Numbered from the stretch's first letter, positions 19,639 through 27,720 are shown. The stretch: DNA of 64,000 nucleotides from Thermohalobaculum sp039822785 (GCA_039822785.1 JBCBMO010000001.1:124001-188000); one strand, 5' to 3'. Made by a program: numbers and translations. Notes: generated by a model from the sequence alone, not told the origin.

Positions 19639-20289
19639 TCAGTCGCGCGGATCGTCTCCGCGGGCTTCACGCTCTTCCGGCGTGCCTTCGTCTCTCTGGC
19701 GATCGCGGGGATCGTCGTCGTCGTCCGCCGCGGCAGCACCGATCTCGTCGAAGAGCTCGGCGATCTCTGCCTCCATCGCCTCTTCTTCCTCGGCGCGAAG
19801 CTCGGCGATCGACTTGCCGCTCGCCTGCAGCGCCGCTTCCTCGGGGCTGCGGGCGACGTTGGCCTTCACGTTCGCCGCGACCTCCGGGTGGAGCACGATG
19901 GCGATGTTGTGCAGCCCCAGGTCCTTGACCGGCTTCTCCAGGCGCACCTGGCCGCGGTCGATCTTGAAGCCCTCGGCCGCCGCTGCCTCGGCCACGTCAC
20001 GGGGCGTGACCGAGCCGTAGAGCGCGCCGCCCTCCGCCGCCTGGCGGATGACGATGAACTGCTTGCCCTCGAGGGCTTCGGCCTGGGCCTCGGCGTCGGC
20101 CTTGCGCTCGGCGGAGCGGGCGGCGATCTGGGCCTTCTCGGCCTCGAAGCGGGCCCGGTTGGCCTTGGTCGCGCGCAGCGCCTTGCCCTTGGGCAGCAGG
20201 AAGTTGCGGGCGTAGCCGTCCTTCACGTCGACGACGTCGCCCATGGCGCCCAGCTTGTCGACGCGCTCCAGCAGGATGATCTCGACCAT
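19639..20289 (-). CDS. rplI: 50S ribosomal protein bL9
   Basis: This 216-residue bL9 has the N-terminal rRNA-binding domain with the family signature GDVVDVKDGYARNFLLPKG (about residues 16-34), the long connecting helix (ARFEAEKAQIAARSAERKA) and the C-terminal domain. The canonical protein is about 150 residues. Here the last 60 or so are an acidic, low-complexity extension (EEEEAMEAEIAELFDEIG, a run of five Asp, then Arg/Asp/Glu-rich sequence). It is the last gene of the S6-S18-L9 operon and is followed by a strong terminator. Confidence 0.96.
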   Translation of the reverse strand: MVEIILLERVDKLGAMGDVVDVKDGYARNFLLPKGKALRATKANRARFEAEKAQIAARSAERKADAEAQAEALEGKQFIVIRQAAEGGALYGSVTPRDVAEAAAAEGFKIDRGQVRLEKPVKDLGLHNIAIVLHPEVAANVKANVARSPEEAALQASGKSIAELRAEEEEAMEAEIAELFDEIGAAAADDDDDPRDRQRDEGTPEEREARGDDPRD

Positions 20290-20300
20290 GCTGCCCTCCC

Positions 20301-20528
20301 TCAGTTCACGGCATAGGGCAGCAGTGCGAGGAAGCGCGCGCGCTTGATCGCCCGGGCCAGCTCACGCTGCTTCTTGGCCGAGACCGCGGTGATGCGGCTC
20401 GGCACGATCTTGCCGCGCTCGGAGATGTAGCGCTGCAGGAGCTTGACGTCCTTGTAGTCGATCGACGGTGCGTTCTCGCCCGAGAAGGGGCAGGTCTTGC
20501 GCCGGCGGAAAAAGGGCTTGCGGGCCAT
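20301..20528 (-). CDS. rpsR: 30S ribosomal protein bS18
   Basis: bS18 binds 16S rRNA next to S6. The 75-residue protein has the usual basic N-terminus (MARKPFFRRRKTCPFSG) with one cysteine, and the core YKDVKLLQRYISERGKIVPSR, the family signature. It is 16 bases after rpsF and 11 bases before rplI, the classic operon order. Confidence 0.97.
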   Translation of the reverse strand: MARKPFFRRRKTCPFSGENAPSIDYKDVKLLQRYISERGKIVPSRITAVSAKKQRELARAIKRARFLALLPYAVN

Positions 20529-20544
20529 GTCCTATCCTCTCTGA

Positions 20545-21003
20545 TCAGTCGCGCCGGGGGGGACGGTCGTCGCGGTCGCCCCGCGGGGGGCGGTCGTCGC
20601 GATCGCGCCGCGGGCCGCGGTCGTCGCGGTCACGCCGCGGGCCCCTGTCGTCGCGCCCGCCACGCCGGTCGTCGCGGCTCGACTTGGCGATCAGCACGGC
20701 CGACTGGCCTTCCTCATGCGCATCGACCTTGACCGTCATGACGCGCATGACGTCGTCGTGCAGGCGCATCAGACGCTCCATCTCCTGCACGGCGGTCGCG
20801 GGGCTGTCCGACTTCATATAGCCATAGTGGCCCTTGCGGTTCTTGTTGATCTTGTAGCTGAGCGTGCGCAGGCCCCAGTACTCGTGGCCTACCATGGTCC
20901 CGCCGTTGTCGGTGAGGATCTGGCCGAAGTGCTCGATCAGCCCCTCAGCCTGTGCGTTCGACAGATCCTGTCGCGCAATAAACGTGTGCTCGTAGAGCGG
21001 CAT
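20545..21003 (-). CDS. rpsF: 30S ribosomal protein bS6 with repetitive charged tail
   Basis: bS6 binds S18 in the 30S platform. The 152-residue protein starts MPLYEHTFIARQDLS and has the core GLRTLSYKINKNRKGHYGYM and MRLHDDVMRVMTVKV. After residue 110 the tail becomes a series of nine-residue repeats of the type RDDRGPRRD (last 36 residues), preceded by RDDRRGG. Most bS6 proteins are 95-130 residues, so this is a long variant. GGAG upstream supports the start at 21003. It heads the rpsF-rpsR-rplI operon. Confidence 0.96.
   Translation of the reverse strand: MPLYEHTFIARQDLSNAQAEGLIEHFGQILTDNGGTMVGHEYWGLRTLSYKINKNRKGHYGYMKSDSPATAVQEMERLMRLHDDVMRVMTVKVDAHEEGQSAVLIAKSSRDDRRGGRDDRGPRRDRDDRGPRRDRDDRPPRGDRDDRPPRRD
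20548..20655 (-). repeat. Four 27-bp tandem repeats within rpsF
   Basis: Four in-frame units of 27 bases encode the nine-residue repeats RDDRGPRRD, RDDRGPRRD, RDDRPPRGD and RDDRPPRRD at the C-terminus of bS6. The period is exact but the DNA copies differ at several positions. Variation in copy number between strains would be expected. Confidence 0.85.
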
Positions 21004-21145
21004 CGGCCACTCCTCCGTCATCCCTCCGCGCTTCGATGGTCCGGGGCTATGCCACCCGAGGTCCGGACCGGAGCGGCGCGGCCATTCCGTGCTCTCGGGA
21101 GCCGCGTCTCTAGCGCCACCACGCCGTTCTGGCAAGCCGCCCGGC

Positions 21146-21185
21146 GCAGAAAGAGCGAGCGGTGCAGAAAGAGCGAGCGGTGCAG
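21146..21185. repeat. Tandem 18-bp direct repeat
   Basis: The unit GCAGAAAGAGCGAGCGGT occurs twice back to back, with a partial third copy (GCAG). It lies between rpsF and the downstream end of the secreted DUF1036-like gene. No function is evident. Confidence 0.7.
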
Positions 21186-21219
21186 CCCGGGGCCGTACCC
21201 CGGTGGGCGGGAGGCCGTG

Positions 21220-22056
21220 TTACCGGGCCTGGCCGAGCAGGTCCTCTCTCGTCAGGCCATAGGTGTCGCGGATCGCCTTCATGCGCGCGTTGATGGTGCT
21301 GTCGCGTACCGCGAGCTGGGCCGCTTGGCGGCGGAGGGAGGGGACGTCGTAGCGCAGGCACTGGCGCTGCGCACCCGCCGAGGTCATCGCCCTGCCACAG
21401 ACCTCGGCCATGGCGTCGAGTTCCTCGATGAGCTCGATGTTCTCGACGGTGACGCCGATCAGCTCGCGCTCGAGCCGCTCGTACTCCGCGCGATCGGCCG
21501 GCGACATCCGGTCCCGTCCGGTCGGGTTCGAGCCGGGGCTCAAGACCACGCTGAACAGCCGCCCCTCGCGGCCGATGGTGCCGAAGGCAACGGGGATCGC
21601 GGTCTGATCCGCACGGCAGCGCTGCGCCTTCTTCATCGACAGCGCATAGCCCAGATGCGTCCCGTCGGAGGGGACGCAGAGACGGCTGGCGACCGAGGGG
21701 CCGCTGACCTGTTCCACGTTCTGGCGCGACCCGCTCCGCGCGACGAAACCCGCGGGGATGACAGTGCGCGGCAGGGCGTAGGGCACCACCCGCCCATCCT
21801 CGATGGTGGCGAAGACGACCGAGGCGATGGTCCCAGGATAGAGCGTCAGCGTCGTGCAGCGCCCAGGATAGGCGTCCTGCCACCCCTCCAGCGAGCCCAT
21901 GCCGCCGAAAGCGCTGGCGTGGAAGGCGGCGACCGATAGGAGCTTCGTGCCTTCGTTGCACACACGCAGGCCGGTTTCGGCGGATGCCTCTGCCTGAACG
22001 GGCGACGCGCTGAACGACAGCAGGAGGGCTGCAGCAAGGGTCATGAACGGGCGCAT
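21220..22056 (-). CDS. Secreted protein, DUF1036-like N-terminal region
   Basis: This 278-residue protein has a Sec signal peptide (MTLAAALLLSFSASPVQA within residues 5-22). Residues 30-90 read LRVCNEGTKLLSVAAFHA and then GSLEGWQDAYPGRCTTL. That arrangement of Cys, a GW turn and a second Cys resembles DUF1036 (PF06282), often found in small secreted alphaproteobacterial proteins. The C-terminal part (from about residue 190) is a charged helix, probably a coiled coil (YERLERELIGVTVENIELIE). Two more cysteines follow. GGAGGAG just upstream supports the start at 22056. Function is unknown; the family assignment is tentative. Confidence 0.6.
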   Translation of the reverse strand: MRPFMTLAAALLLSFSASPVQAEASAETGLRVCNEGTKLLSVAAFHASAFGGMGSLEGWQDAYPGRCTTLTLYPGTIASVVFATIEDGRVVPYALPRTVIPAGFVARSGSRQNVEQVSGPSVASRLCVPSDGTHLGYALSMKKAQRCRADQTAIPVAFGTIGREGRLFSVVLSPGSNPTGRDRMSPADRAEYERLERELIGVTVENIELIEELDAMAEVCGRAMTSAGAQRQCLRYDVPSLRRQAAQLAVRDSTINARMKAIRDTYGLTREDLLGQAR

Positions 22057-22226
22057 GGGGGCTCCTCCGGAAAGCGACACGGTGGTCGCACGTCATGGCA
22101 TCGGACTTCCGGCGCGCCGGCGGGCGGGTGCATCGGCGCGACCCCGGTTCCTTGACACCTGCGCGCGGGTGGGTGAGAGGCAGCCCAGCCGCGGCGCGAT
22201 CGCGGGCACAGATAATGGAGGGGGCG

Positions 22227-23165
22227 ATGCGCGCCTTTATCTTTCCCGGACAGGGGGCACAGGCGGTCGGCATGGGCCGCGCGCTGGCCGAGGCCTATCC
22301 CGCGGCCCAGGCGGTCTTCGATGCGGTCGACGAGGCGCTGGGCGAAAAGCTCTCCACCACGATCTGGGAGGGGCCGGAGGATGCCCTGACCCTGACCGCC
22401 AATGCCCAGCCCGCGCTGATGGCGACCTCGCTCGCGGCCATGCGCGCGCTGGAGGCGGAGGGGGTCGAGATCGGCTCGGCCGCCTTCGTGGCGGGCCATT
22501 CGCTGGGTGAGTACTCGGCGCTCTGTGCCGCAGGCGCCCTCAGCCTGGAGGATACGGCGCGCCTGCTGCGCCTGCGCGGTGCCGCGATGCAGGCGGCCGT
22601 GCCCGTGGGCGTCGGCGCCATGGCGGCGGTCCTCGGCCTCGACCTCGACACCGTGCGCGCGGTGGCGGCGGAGGCGGCGCAGGGTGAGGTCTGTGCGGCG
22701 GCCAACGACAACGATCCCGCCCAGGTGGTGATCTCGGGCCACAAGGGCGCGGTGGAGCGCGCCGCCGAGATCGCCAAGGCCAAGGGTGCCAAGCGCGCGC
22801 TCATGCTCCCGGTCTCCGCGCCCTTCCACTGTGCGCTCATGCAGCCTGCCGCCGATGCCATGGCCGAGGCCTTGGCCGAGACCGAGATCAAGGCCCCCGC
22901 CGTGCCCCTGGTCGCCAATGTCCGGGCCGAGGCGGTGCGCGATCCCGACGAGATCCGGGGCCTGCTGGTCGAGCAGGTCACCGGTGCTGTGCGCTGGCGC
23001 GAGAGCGTCGCCTGGATGGCCGCCCAGGGCGTCACCCAGACCGTCGAGGTCGGCGCGGGCAAGGCCCTCTCTGGCATGGTGCGCCGCATCGCCAAGGAAA
23101 CGACCGTCGCCAGTGTCGCCACGCCCGAGGACGTGGCGAAGCAGGTCGCCGCAGCGAGCGCCTAG
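22227..23165 (+). CDS. fabD: Malonyl-CoA:ACP transacylase FabD
   Basis: FabD loads malonyl groups onto AcpP to start each fatty-acid elongation round. The 312-residue protein begins MRAFIFPGQGAQAVGMG and has the catalytic AGHSLGEYSAL (Ser near residue 93) and the second active-site histidine in PVSAPFHCALM (near residue 200). NANDPAQVVISG is replaced here by ANDNDPAQVVISG, still family-like. GGAGG lies six bases upstream of the ATG. It is separated from fabG by four VPLPA-CTERM genes; the usual fabD-fabG-acpP-fabF order is thus interrupted by an insertion. Confidence 0.96.
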   Translation: MRAFIFPGQGAQAVGMGRALAEAYPAAQAVFDAVDEALGEKLSTTIWEGPEDALTLTANAQPALMATSLAAMRALEAEGVEIGSAAFVAGHSLGEYSALCAAGALSLEDTARLLRLRGAAMQAAVPVGVGAMAAVLGLDLDTVRAVAAEAAQGEVCAAANDNDPAQVVISGHKGAVERAAEIAKAKGAKRALMLPVSAPFHCALMQPAADAMAEALAETEIKAPAVPLVANVRAEAVRDPDEIRGLLVEQVTGAVRWRESVAWMAAQGVTQTVEVGAGKALSGMVRRIAKETTVASVATPEDVAKQVAAASA

Positions 23166-23896
23166 ACCGCTCGGGGTCGGATGCCGCGCCGTCGACCGGC
23201 GACGGCAAGGGCGGCGAGCCCGAGACCGAGCAGCGGGAGCCCCGCCGGCAAGGGGATGACGGCCACGGCCGGCTCTGCCCCGAAGATCGTTGCGTTGCTC
23301 GGCTGCCCCGGTCCACCCAAGCCCAACAGCGTCAGGTTTCGACCTGGGACGGTGAGCCCTCCGCCGGCGCTGAAGGGCGCCGAGGCTGCGGCAAGATCGA
23401 AGTTCTCCTGCGTCAGGATGGAGACGCTCGGCCCGTCGATGGTGTCCGCCGGCAGCGTCGCTTGAAGCGTGACCCGATTGAACGGCGCACCGACGAAGGC
23501 GCCCGTCGCGGTACCGACCGCGGGATCCACTTGGAACTCGAAGAAATCCATCTCCCTCGTCGCCAACACCAAGTTGTCGACGACAAAGGCAAAGCCCTCA
23601 CCAACCGACAAGGTGCCCAGGCTGTCGCCGCCCCCGTTCGACCCTGAGAACAGTTCGACGCTGAACGCGGTCACCGAGAGCAGGAAGAGACTGTTGTCGT
23701 CCTCGAGCACAGTCCCGTTCTCGTCGAAGGTCACGCTGCCCATGGCACTGCCTAGTTGCGTGTCGAAGGGATCGTCCACGGTCGGATAGACATCCGAAAA
23801 GAACGGCAGTGTGAAGTCGATCGTCGTCAGTGCCTGACCCTCGGACGCCGTTAGGGCGAGGCATGCCGCAAAGGCGGCGGCGATATGCTTTGTCAT
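23162..23896 (-). CDS. VPLPA-CTERM sorting-domain secreted protein
   Basis: This 244-residue protein has a signal peptide (MTKHIAAAFAACLALTASEG, cleavage near QAL-TT) and ends with VIPLPAGLPLLGLGLAALAV followed by AGRRRG, the VPLPA-type exosortase recognition signal. The mature region is Phe/Gly/Asp-rich and probably beta-sandwich, with FELFSGSN-like and FEFQVDPAVG segments. It is convergent with fabD (four-base overlap of the stop codons) and divergent from the tandem VPLPA array. AGGA upstream supports the start at 23896. Confidence 0.8.
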   Translation of the reverse strand: MTKHIAAAFAACLALTASEGQALTTIDFTLPFFSDVYPTVDDPFDTQLGSAMGSVTFDENGTVLEDDNSLFLLSVTAFSVELFSGSNGGGDSLGTLSVGEGFAFVVDNLVLATREMDFFEFQVDPAVGTATGAFVGAPFNRVTLQATLPADTIDGPSVSILTQENFDLAAASAPFSAGGGLTVPGRNLTLLGLGGPGQPSNATIFGAEPAVAVIPLPAGLPLLGLGLAALAVAGRRRGIRPRAV

Positions 23897-24285
23897 CGAA
23901 ATTCCTACTCAAATCGCGCCATTCTCTGTTGCGGCGCAGCACCGAAGAGGCGGGTCCAGTGTGGCGACAATGAGGCGGCATGGCCTGGTGGTACGCAGCG
24001 GTTCCCGACCAACCAGGGCTTGTGCCAGGGCTTGTACCAGTGTCGCCACGCCGGCGGATATTGCCACATTCGCCGCTGGGTGACGTGGCGGCAAACCTTT
24101 ACGTCAATTAGGTTTTTTCCACTCGACGCCGCGGTTCCGCCGCATTCCCCGACAATTAAGGCGCGGGAGGCGGGATCATCTCTCGATGTCGTACGCCAGG
24201 GCCGCCGCAGGGTACGCCCCTCCTGAGACACCGTTGGTCGGCCGGCAGTCGTGTTGCGTGGCCAGCTTGGGAAGGGAGGCGTGTG
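23897..24285. other. Divergent intergenic region between VPLPA genes
   Basis: About 390 bases separate two divergent sorting-signal genes and no gene was found. A short direct repeat CCAGGGCTTGT occurs twice around 24014-24035. The segment near 24095-24120 (CTTTACGTCAATTAGGTTTT) is the most AT-rich part and is the likeliest promoter, though I cannot define boxes with confidence. A similar TTACGTAAAG string precedes the other VPLPA gene near 13551. Confidence 0.5.
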
Positions 24286-25092
24286 ATGAAGAGCCTGACG
24301 ATCGAGACGATGCTGCTGACGGCGAGCCTGACGCTGATGGCGGCGCCCGCTTATGCGAAGACCGTGCGAAGCAAGAAGTGGCTGATTGGCGCCGTCGCGC
24401 TGACCGCGAGCCTTTGGCTGCCCACGACACTCGCCACGGCGGCGACCATCACGCTGTCGGGCACCGCTGTGGTTGAGGATGTGTTTGCGGAGTTCGATCT
24501 AAATATTGGAGATACGTTCACCTATTCGATCGATATCGACGGAAGTGTGCCTGACTCTGGGACAGGTATAGCCGTTCTTGCAGATTTCGATGATCCAGTA
24601 AGAAGTATTGAAATTGCTGGTCAGGACTTGGGCAGTATTATACGAAGCGAAATTACTTTTCGTGAACGCTTCATGGCGGTCTTTGTAATTACACAAGACT
24701 CATTCGGATTTGAACTTGCTTTGGACGTAGAATCAGGTTGGCTCGTTGGGGATTCGTATGAACTTGATCAACTTACGCTTCTTCCTGACAATTGGTCATT
24801 TGCATTAGGTGGTTTTGCTTTTCTTGATACGGACGGCGAGGCGGCAGTGGCTGAGAACCTTTCTGTCGCGGTGGAGCTGGAGGTGCCGGCCGTGCCGCTG
24901 CCGGCGGCGGGGTGGATGCTGCTGGGCGGCTTGGGCCTGCTCGCCGCCGCGGGCCGACGGCGCACCGGGCGGCAGACCGCCCGAGAGCCCGCACCCCGCT
25001 CGCTGCCCGGCCGCCGCTGCCAGAGACCGCCCAGCGACCATAGCGACCACACCCCACCCACTGCTTGCTTAGCCCCCAAAGGAGCGTTGTGA
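24286..25092 (+). CDS. VPLPA-CTERM protein, first of a tandem array
   Basis: This 268-residue protein has an unusual N-terminus with two signal-like segments in series: TMLLTASLTLMAAPAYA (residues 9-25), then KKWLIGAVALTASLWLPTT followed by TAATITLSG, which matches the signal peptides of the next two genes. The central part is AT-rich and diverged but keeps GDTFTYSIDIDGSVPDSG and YELDQLTLLPD. The sorting signal VPLPAAGWMLLGGLGLLAAA-GRRR is followed by a 40-residue Arg/Pro-rich tail instead of a stop. GGGAGG precedes the ATG. The stop overlaps the next start as TGATG. A GTG at 24364 would give a protein with a single signal peptide. Confidence 0.75.
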   Translation: MKSLTIETMLLTASLTLMAAPAYAKTVRSKKWLIGAVALTASLWLPTTLATAATITLSGTAVVEDVFAEFDLNIGDTFTYSIDIDGSVPDSGTGIAVLADFDDPVRSIEIAGQDLGSIIRSEITFRERFMAVFVITQDSFGFELALDVESGWLVGDSYELDQLTLLPDNWSFALGGFAFLDTDGEAAVAENLSVAVELEVPAVPLPAAGWMLLGGLGLLAAAGRRRTGRQTAREPAPRSLPGRRCQRPPSDHSDHTPPTACLAPKGAL

Positions 25093-25805
25093 TGAAGACC
25101 TGGATCATCGGCGCCATCGCGCTGACCGCGAGCCTTTGGCTGCCCACGACGCCCGCCACGGCGGCGACCATCACGCTGTCGGGCACCGCCGAGGCGGATG
25201 GTGCGATTCCGGACTTCGGTCTAAGTCGTGGCGATGTGTTCACCTATTCGATCGAAATCGACGGAAGTGTACCTGACTCAGGGGGAGATGGATCAGTTCT
25301 TGCGCGTTTCGTTGAGCCAATACGAAGTATTACGATTGCGGGTATTGATGTGGGCGATCCCGGAAATAATGTTGTTGTGTTTGGTCAAGATCTTGTTTCT
25401 CTTGGGGGAGCTATAGGAGATTTTGACTCACTAATATTTGAATTTTTCTTACAATCGAATTGGCTCGTTGCGGACTCCTTTGAACTTGATCAACTTACGC
25501 TTCTTCCAGACGTTTTTTCAGAAGGTTTTCTTGTTCTTTCTGCGGACGATGGGTCGGTGTTGAATGAAGTCCTTTCTGTCGCGGTGGAGCGGGAGGTGCC
25601 GGCCGTGCCGCTGCCGGCGGCGGGGTGGATGCTGCTGGGCGGCTTGGGCCTGCTCGCTGCCGCAGGGCGACGGCGCACCGGGCGGCAGACCGCCCGAGGG
25701 CCCGCACCCCGCTCGCTGCCCGACCGCCGCTGCCAGAGACCGCCCAGCGGCCCTGACACACGCACCCCACCCACTGCTTGCTTAGCCCCCAGAGGAGCGT
25801 TGTGA
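25092..25805 (+). CDS. VPLPA-CTERM protein, second of a tandem array
   Basis: This 237-residue paralogue starts MKTWIIGAIALTASLWLPTT, a signal peptide nearly identical to copies one and three. The middle (about residues 35-165) is diverged and AT-rich, retaining GDVFTYSIEIDGSVPDSG and FELDQLTLLPD. The sorting signal VPLPAAGWMLLGGLGLLAAA-GRRR is again followed by a 40-residue tail (beginning TGRQTARGPAPRSLP) that is nearly the same as in copy one. AAAGGAG lies just upstream of the start. Its stop overlaps the next ATG. Exosortase-dependent surface sorting is the expected fate. Confidence 0.8.
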   Translation: MKTWIIGAIALTASLWLPTTPATAATITLSGTAEADGAIPDFGLSRGDVFTYSIEIDGSVPDSGGDGSVLARFVEPIRSITIAGIDVGDPGNNVVVFGQDLVSLGGAIGDFDSLIFEFFLQSNWLVADSFELDQLTLLPDVFSEGFLVLSADDGSVLNEVLSVAVEREVPAVPLPAAGWMLLGGLGLLAAAGRRRTGRQTARGPAPRSLPDRRCQRPPSGPDTRTPPTACLAPRGAL

Positions 25806-26395
25806 TGAAGACCTGGATCATCGGCGCCGTCGCGCTGACCGCGAGCCTTTGGCTGCCTACGACGCCCGCCACGGCGGCGACCATCACGCTGTCGGGCACC
25901 GCCGAGGCTGTCACTGAATTTACCGACTTCGGTCTAAATACTGGCGATACGTTCACCTATTCGATCGATATCGACGGAAGCGTACCTGACTCAGGGCGAT
26001 TTGCTAGTGGCACTTCTCTTGCCTCGTTCTTTGATCCAGTGATAAATATCGAAATCGCAGGCCTGAATTCTGAAATAATTACAGAGAGTTTTATTGAGTT
26101 TGATCGAGATACTGTCTTTATTACTGCAGAATATGAGGACATAAGCGAAAGAAATTATGGACTTTTTGTTGAGATTGCAACAGTTTTTCCTGTTAGTGGC
26201 CCTTTTGAACTGGATCAAATTGCTACAGTTCTAGACGTAGTTTTGTTTGGATCGCTCGGTGTCTCTTCGGACGGCAGCAGTAGTGCAGCCGTCATACAGA
26301 CTGTGTCGGTCGAGGTGGTGCCCTTGCCGGCGGCGGGGTGGATGCTGCTGGGTGGCTTGGGCCTGCTCGCCGCCGCGGGCCGACGGCGCGGCTGA
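25805..26395 (+). CDS. VPLPA-CTERM protein, third of a tandem array
   Basis: This 196-residue paralogue has the same signal peptide (MKTWIIGAVALTASLWLPTT) and GDTFTYSIDIDGSVPDSG segment as the others. Its middle is the most diverged and most AT-rich of the three, with no FELDQLTLLPD but FELDQIATVLD. The sorting signal VPLPAAGWMLLGGLGLLAAA-GRRRG ends directly at a stop, so it lacks the extra tail of copies one and two. That makes it the canonical form of the family. AGAGGAG lies upstream of the start. Confidence 0.8.
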   Translation: MKTWIIGAVALTASLWLPTTPATAATITLSGTAEAVTEFTDFGLNTGDTFTYSIDIDGSVPDSGRFASGTSLASFFDPVINIEIAGLNSEIITESFIEFDRDTVFITAEYEDISERNYGLFVEIATVFPVSGPFELDQIATVLDVVLFGSLGVSSDGSSSAAVIQTVSVEVVPLPAAGWMLLGGLGLLAAAGRRRG

Positions 26396-26471
26396 GCCAT
26401 CGCCCACCGTTGCGCCGGGGCGCCGAGGGTGGCATGAGCCTCGGCCACACGCGGCGGAGGAGCGGTAGGCC

Positions 26472-27212
26472 ATGTTCGATCTCTCAGGCAGGGTGGCGCT
26501 GATCACAGGCGCCACGGGCGGTATCGGCGGCGAGATCGCCAAGGGGCTGCACGCGGCCGGCGCCACCGTGGTGCTCTCGGGCACCCGCGAAGGGCCGCTT
26601 TCGGACCTTGCCGCCGCGCTCGGCGATCGGGCCCATGCGGTGGCCTGCGTGCTCTCGGACAAGGAGGCGGTCGAGGGGCTGCCCAAAGCCGCCGAGGCCG
26701 CGGCCGGCGCGCCGGTCGATATCCTGGTCAACAATGCGGGCGTCACCCGCGACCAGCTTTTTATGCGCATGTCCGACGAGGAATGGGATGCGGTGCTGGA
26801 GGTGAACCTGAAGGCGGCCTTCCGCCTGTCCAAGGCGGTGCTGCGGGGCATGATGAAAAAGCGCTGGGGCCGCATCGTGCAGATCACCAGCGTCGTGGGT
26901 CATACCGGCAACCCGGGGCAGGGCAATTATACCGCCGCCAAGGCGGGGCTGACGGCGATGTCCAAGAGCCTGGCCGCCGAGGTCGCCACCCGCGGGGTGA
27001 CGGTAAATTGCGTGGCACCGGGCTTTATCGAGACCGCTATGACCGAGAAGCTGACTGAGGATCAGAAGGCCCGCATCATGGGCGCGATCCCCGCGGGGCG
27101 CATGGGCACCCCGGCCGAGGTCGCGGGGGCGGTGGTCTACCTCGCCTCGCCCGAGGCCGCGTATCTGACGGGCCAGACGCTGCATGTGAACGGCGGGATG
27201 GCGATGATCTGA
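26472..27212 (+). CDS. fabG: 3-oxoacyl-ACP reductase FabG
   Basis: FabG reduces 3-oxoacyl-ACP with NADPH in fatty-acid elongation. The 246-residue SDR protein has TGATGGIGGEIA (residues 12-23), NNAGVTRDQLFMRM (the FabG-typical NNAG-TRD), Ser in VQITSVVGHTG near 140 and YTAAKAG with the catalytic Tyr/Lys. The end YLTGQTLHVNGGMAMI is the family C-terminus. It lies upstream of acpP and fabF, as in many proteobacteria, although here fabD is separated by the VPLPA genes. GGAGGAG sits upstream of the start. Confidence 0.96.
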   Translation: MFDLSGRVALITGATGGIGGEIAKGLHAAGATVVLSGTREGPLSDLAAALGDRAHAVACVLSDKEAVEGLPKAAEAAAGAPVDILVNNAGVTRDQLFMRMSDEEWDAVLEVNLKAAFRLSKAVLRGMMKKRWGRIVQITSVVGHTGNPGQGNYTAAKAGLTAMSKSLAAEVATRGVTVNCVAPGFIETAMTEKLTEDQKARIMGAIPAGRMGTPAEVAGAVVYLASPEAAYLTGQTLHVNGGMAMI

Positions 27213-27443
27213 GGTGACCCCTGCGGCAGCCGCCCCGCCCCGCGCCCGGGCGTTCATAGGCCCAGCGCATCGGGCATCGGGGACGCATTGCACGGTTGCA
27301 GGGTTGTTGCTAATCAGCCCCCGGTTTCCGGGAACGGGCGACAGCCGGTTGTCAAGTCTTGGCGTCTTTGCACGCCACCCGGCACAGCAGGATCAAGACG
27401 CGCCCGACCGTTCGGGGCAAGCATAGAAAAGGCAGGAGACACC

Positions 27444-27678
<235 letters not shown>

Positions 27679-27680
<2 letters not shown>

Positions 27681-27720
27681 GCCAGAACCTGAGCCAGAAC
27701 CTGAGCCTGGGCCAGAACCT
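27679..27720 (+). repeat. Tandem GAGCCAGAACCT repeats after acpP
   Basis: The 12-base unit GAGCCAGAACCT occurs twice in tandem beginning in the acpP stop codon, and a third related copy (GGGCCAGAACCT) ends at 27720. No hairpin or T-run was seen with it. Function is unknown. Confidence 0.7.

Larger units (their letters stand above)
24364..26395 (+). repeat. Three tandem gene-length repeats (about 713-bp unit) with conserved ends and variable centres
   Basis: Three consecutive units share a near-identical 5' part (about 100 bases encoding the signal peptide) and a near-identical 3' part (the sorting signal). The spacer of about 130 bases between units is also nearly identical at 24960-25091 and 25673-25804. 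The centres differ strongly and are AT-rich. Each spacer has a hairpin GGGCGG-CAGA-CCGCCC (24967-24982 and 25680-25695). The pattern fits duplication followed by homogenisation of the flanks and diversification of the centre. Confidence 0.85.

Noticed and set aside
20548..20655. Regular repeats considered as a CRISPR array
   Set aside because: The units are contiguous 27-base coding repeats in frame with rpsF, without spacers.
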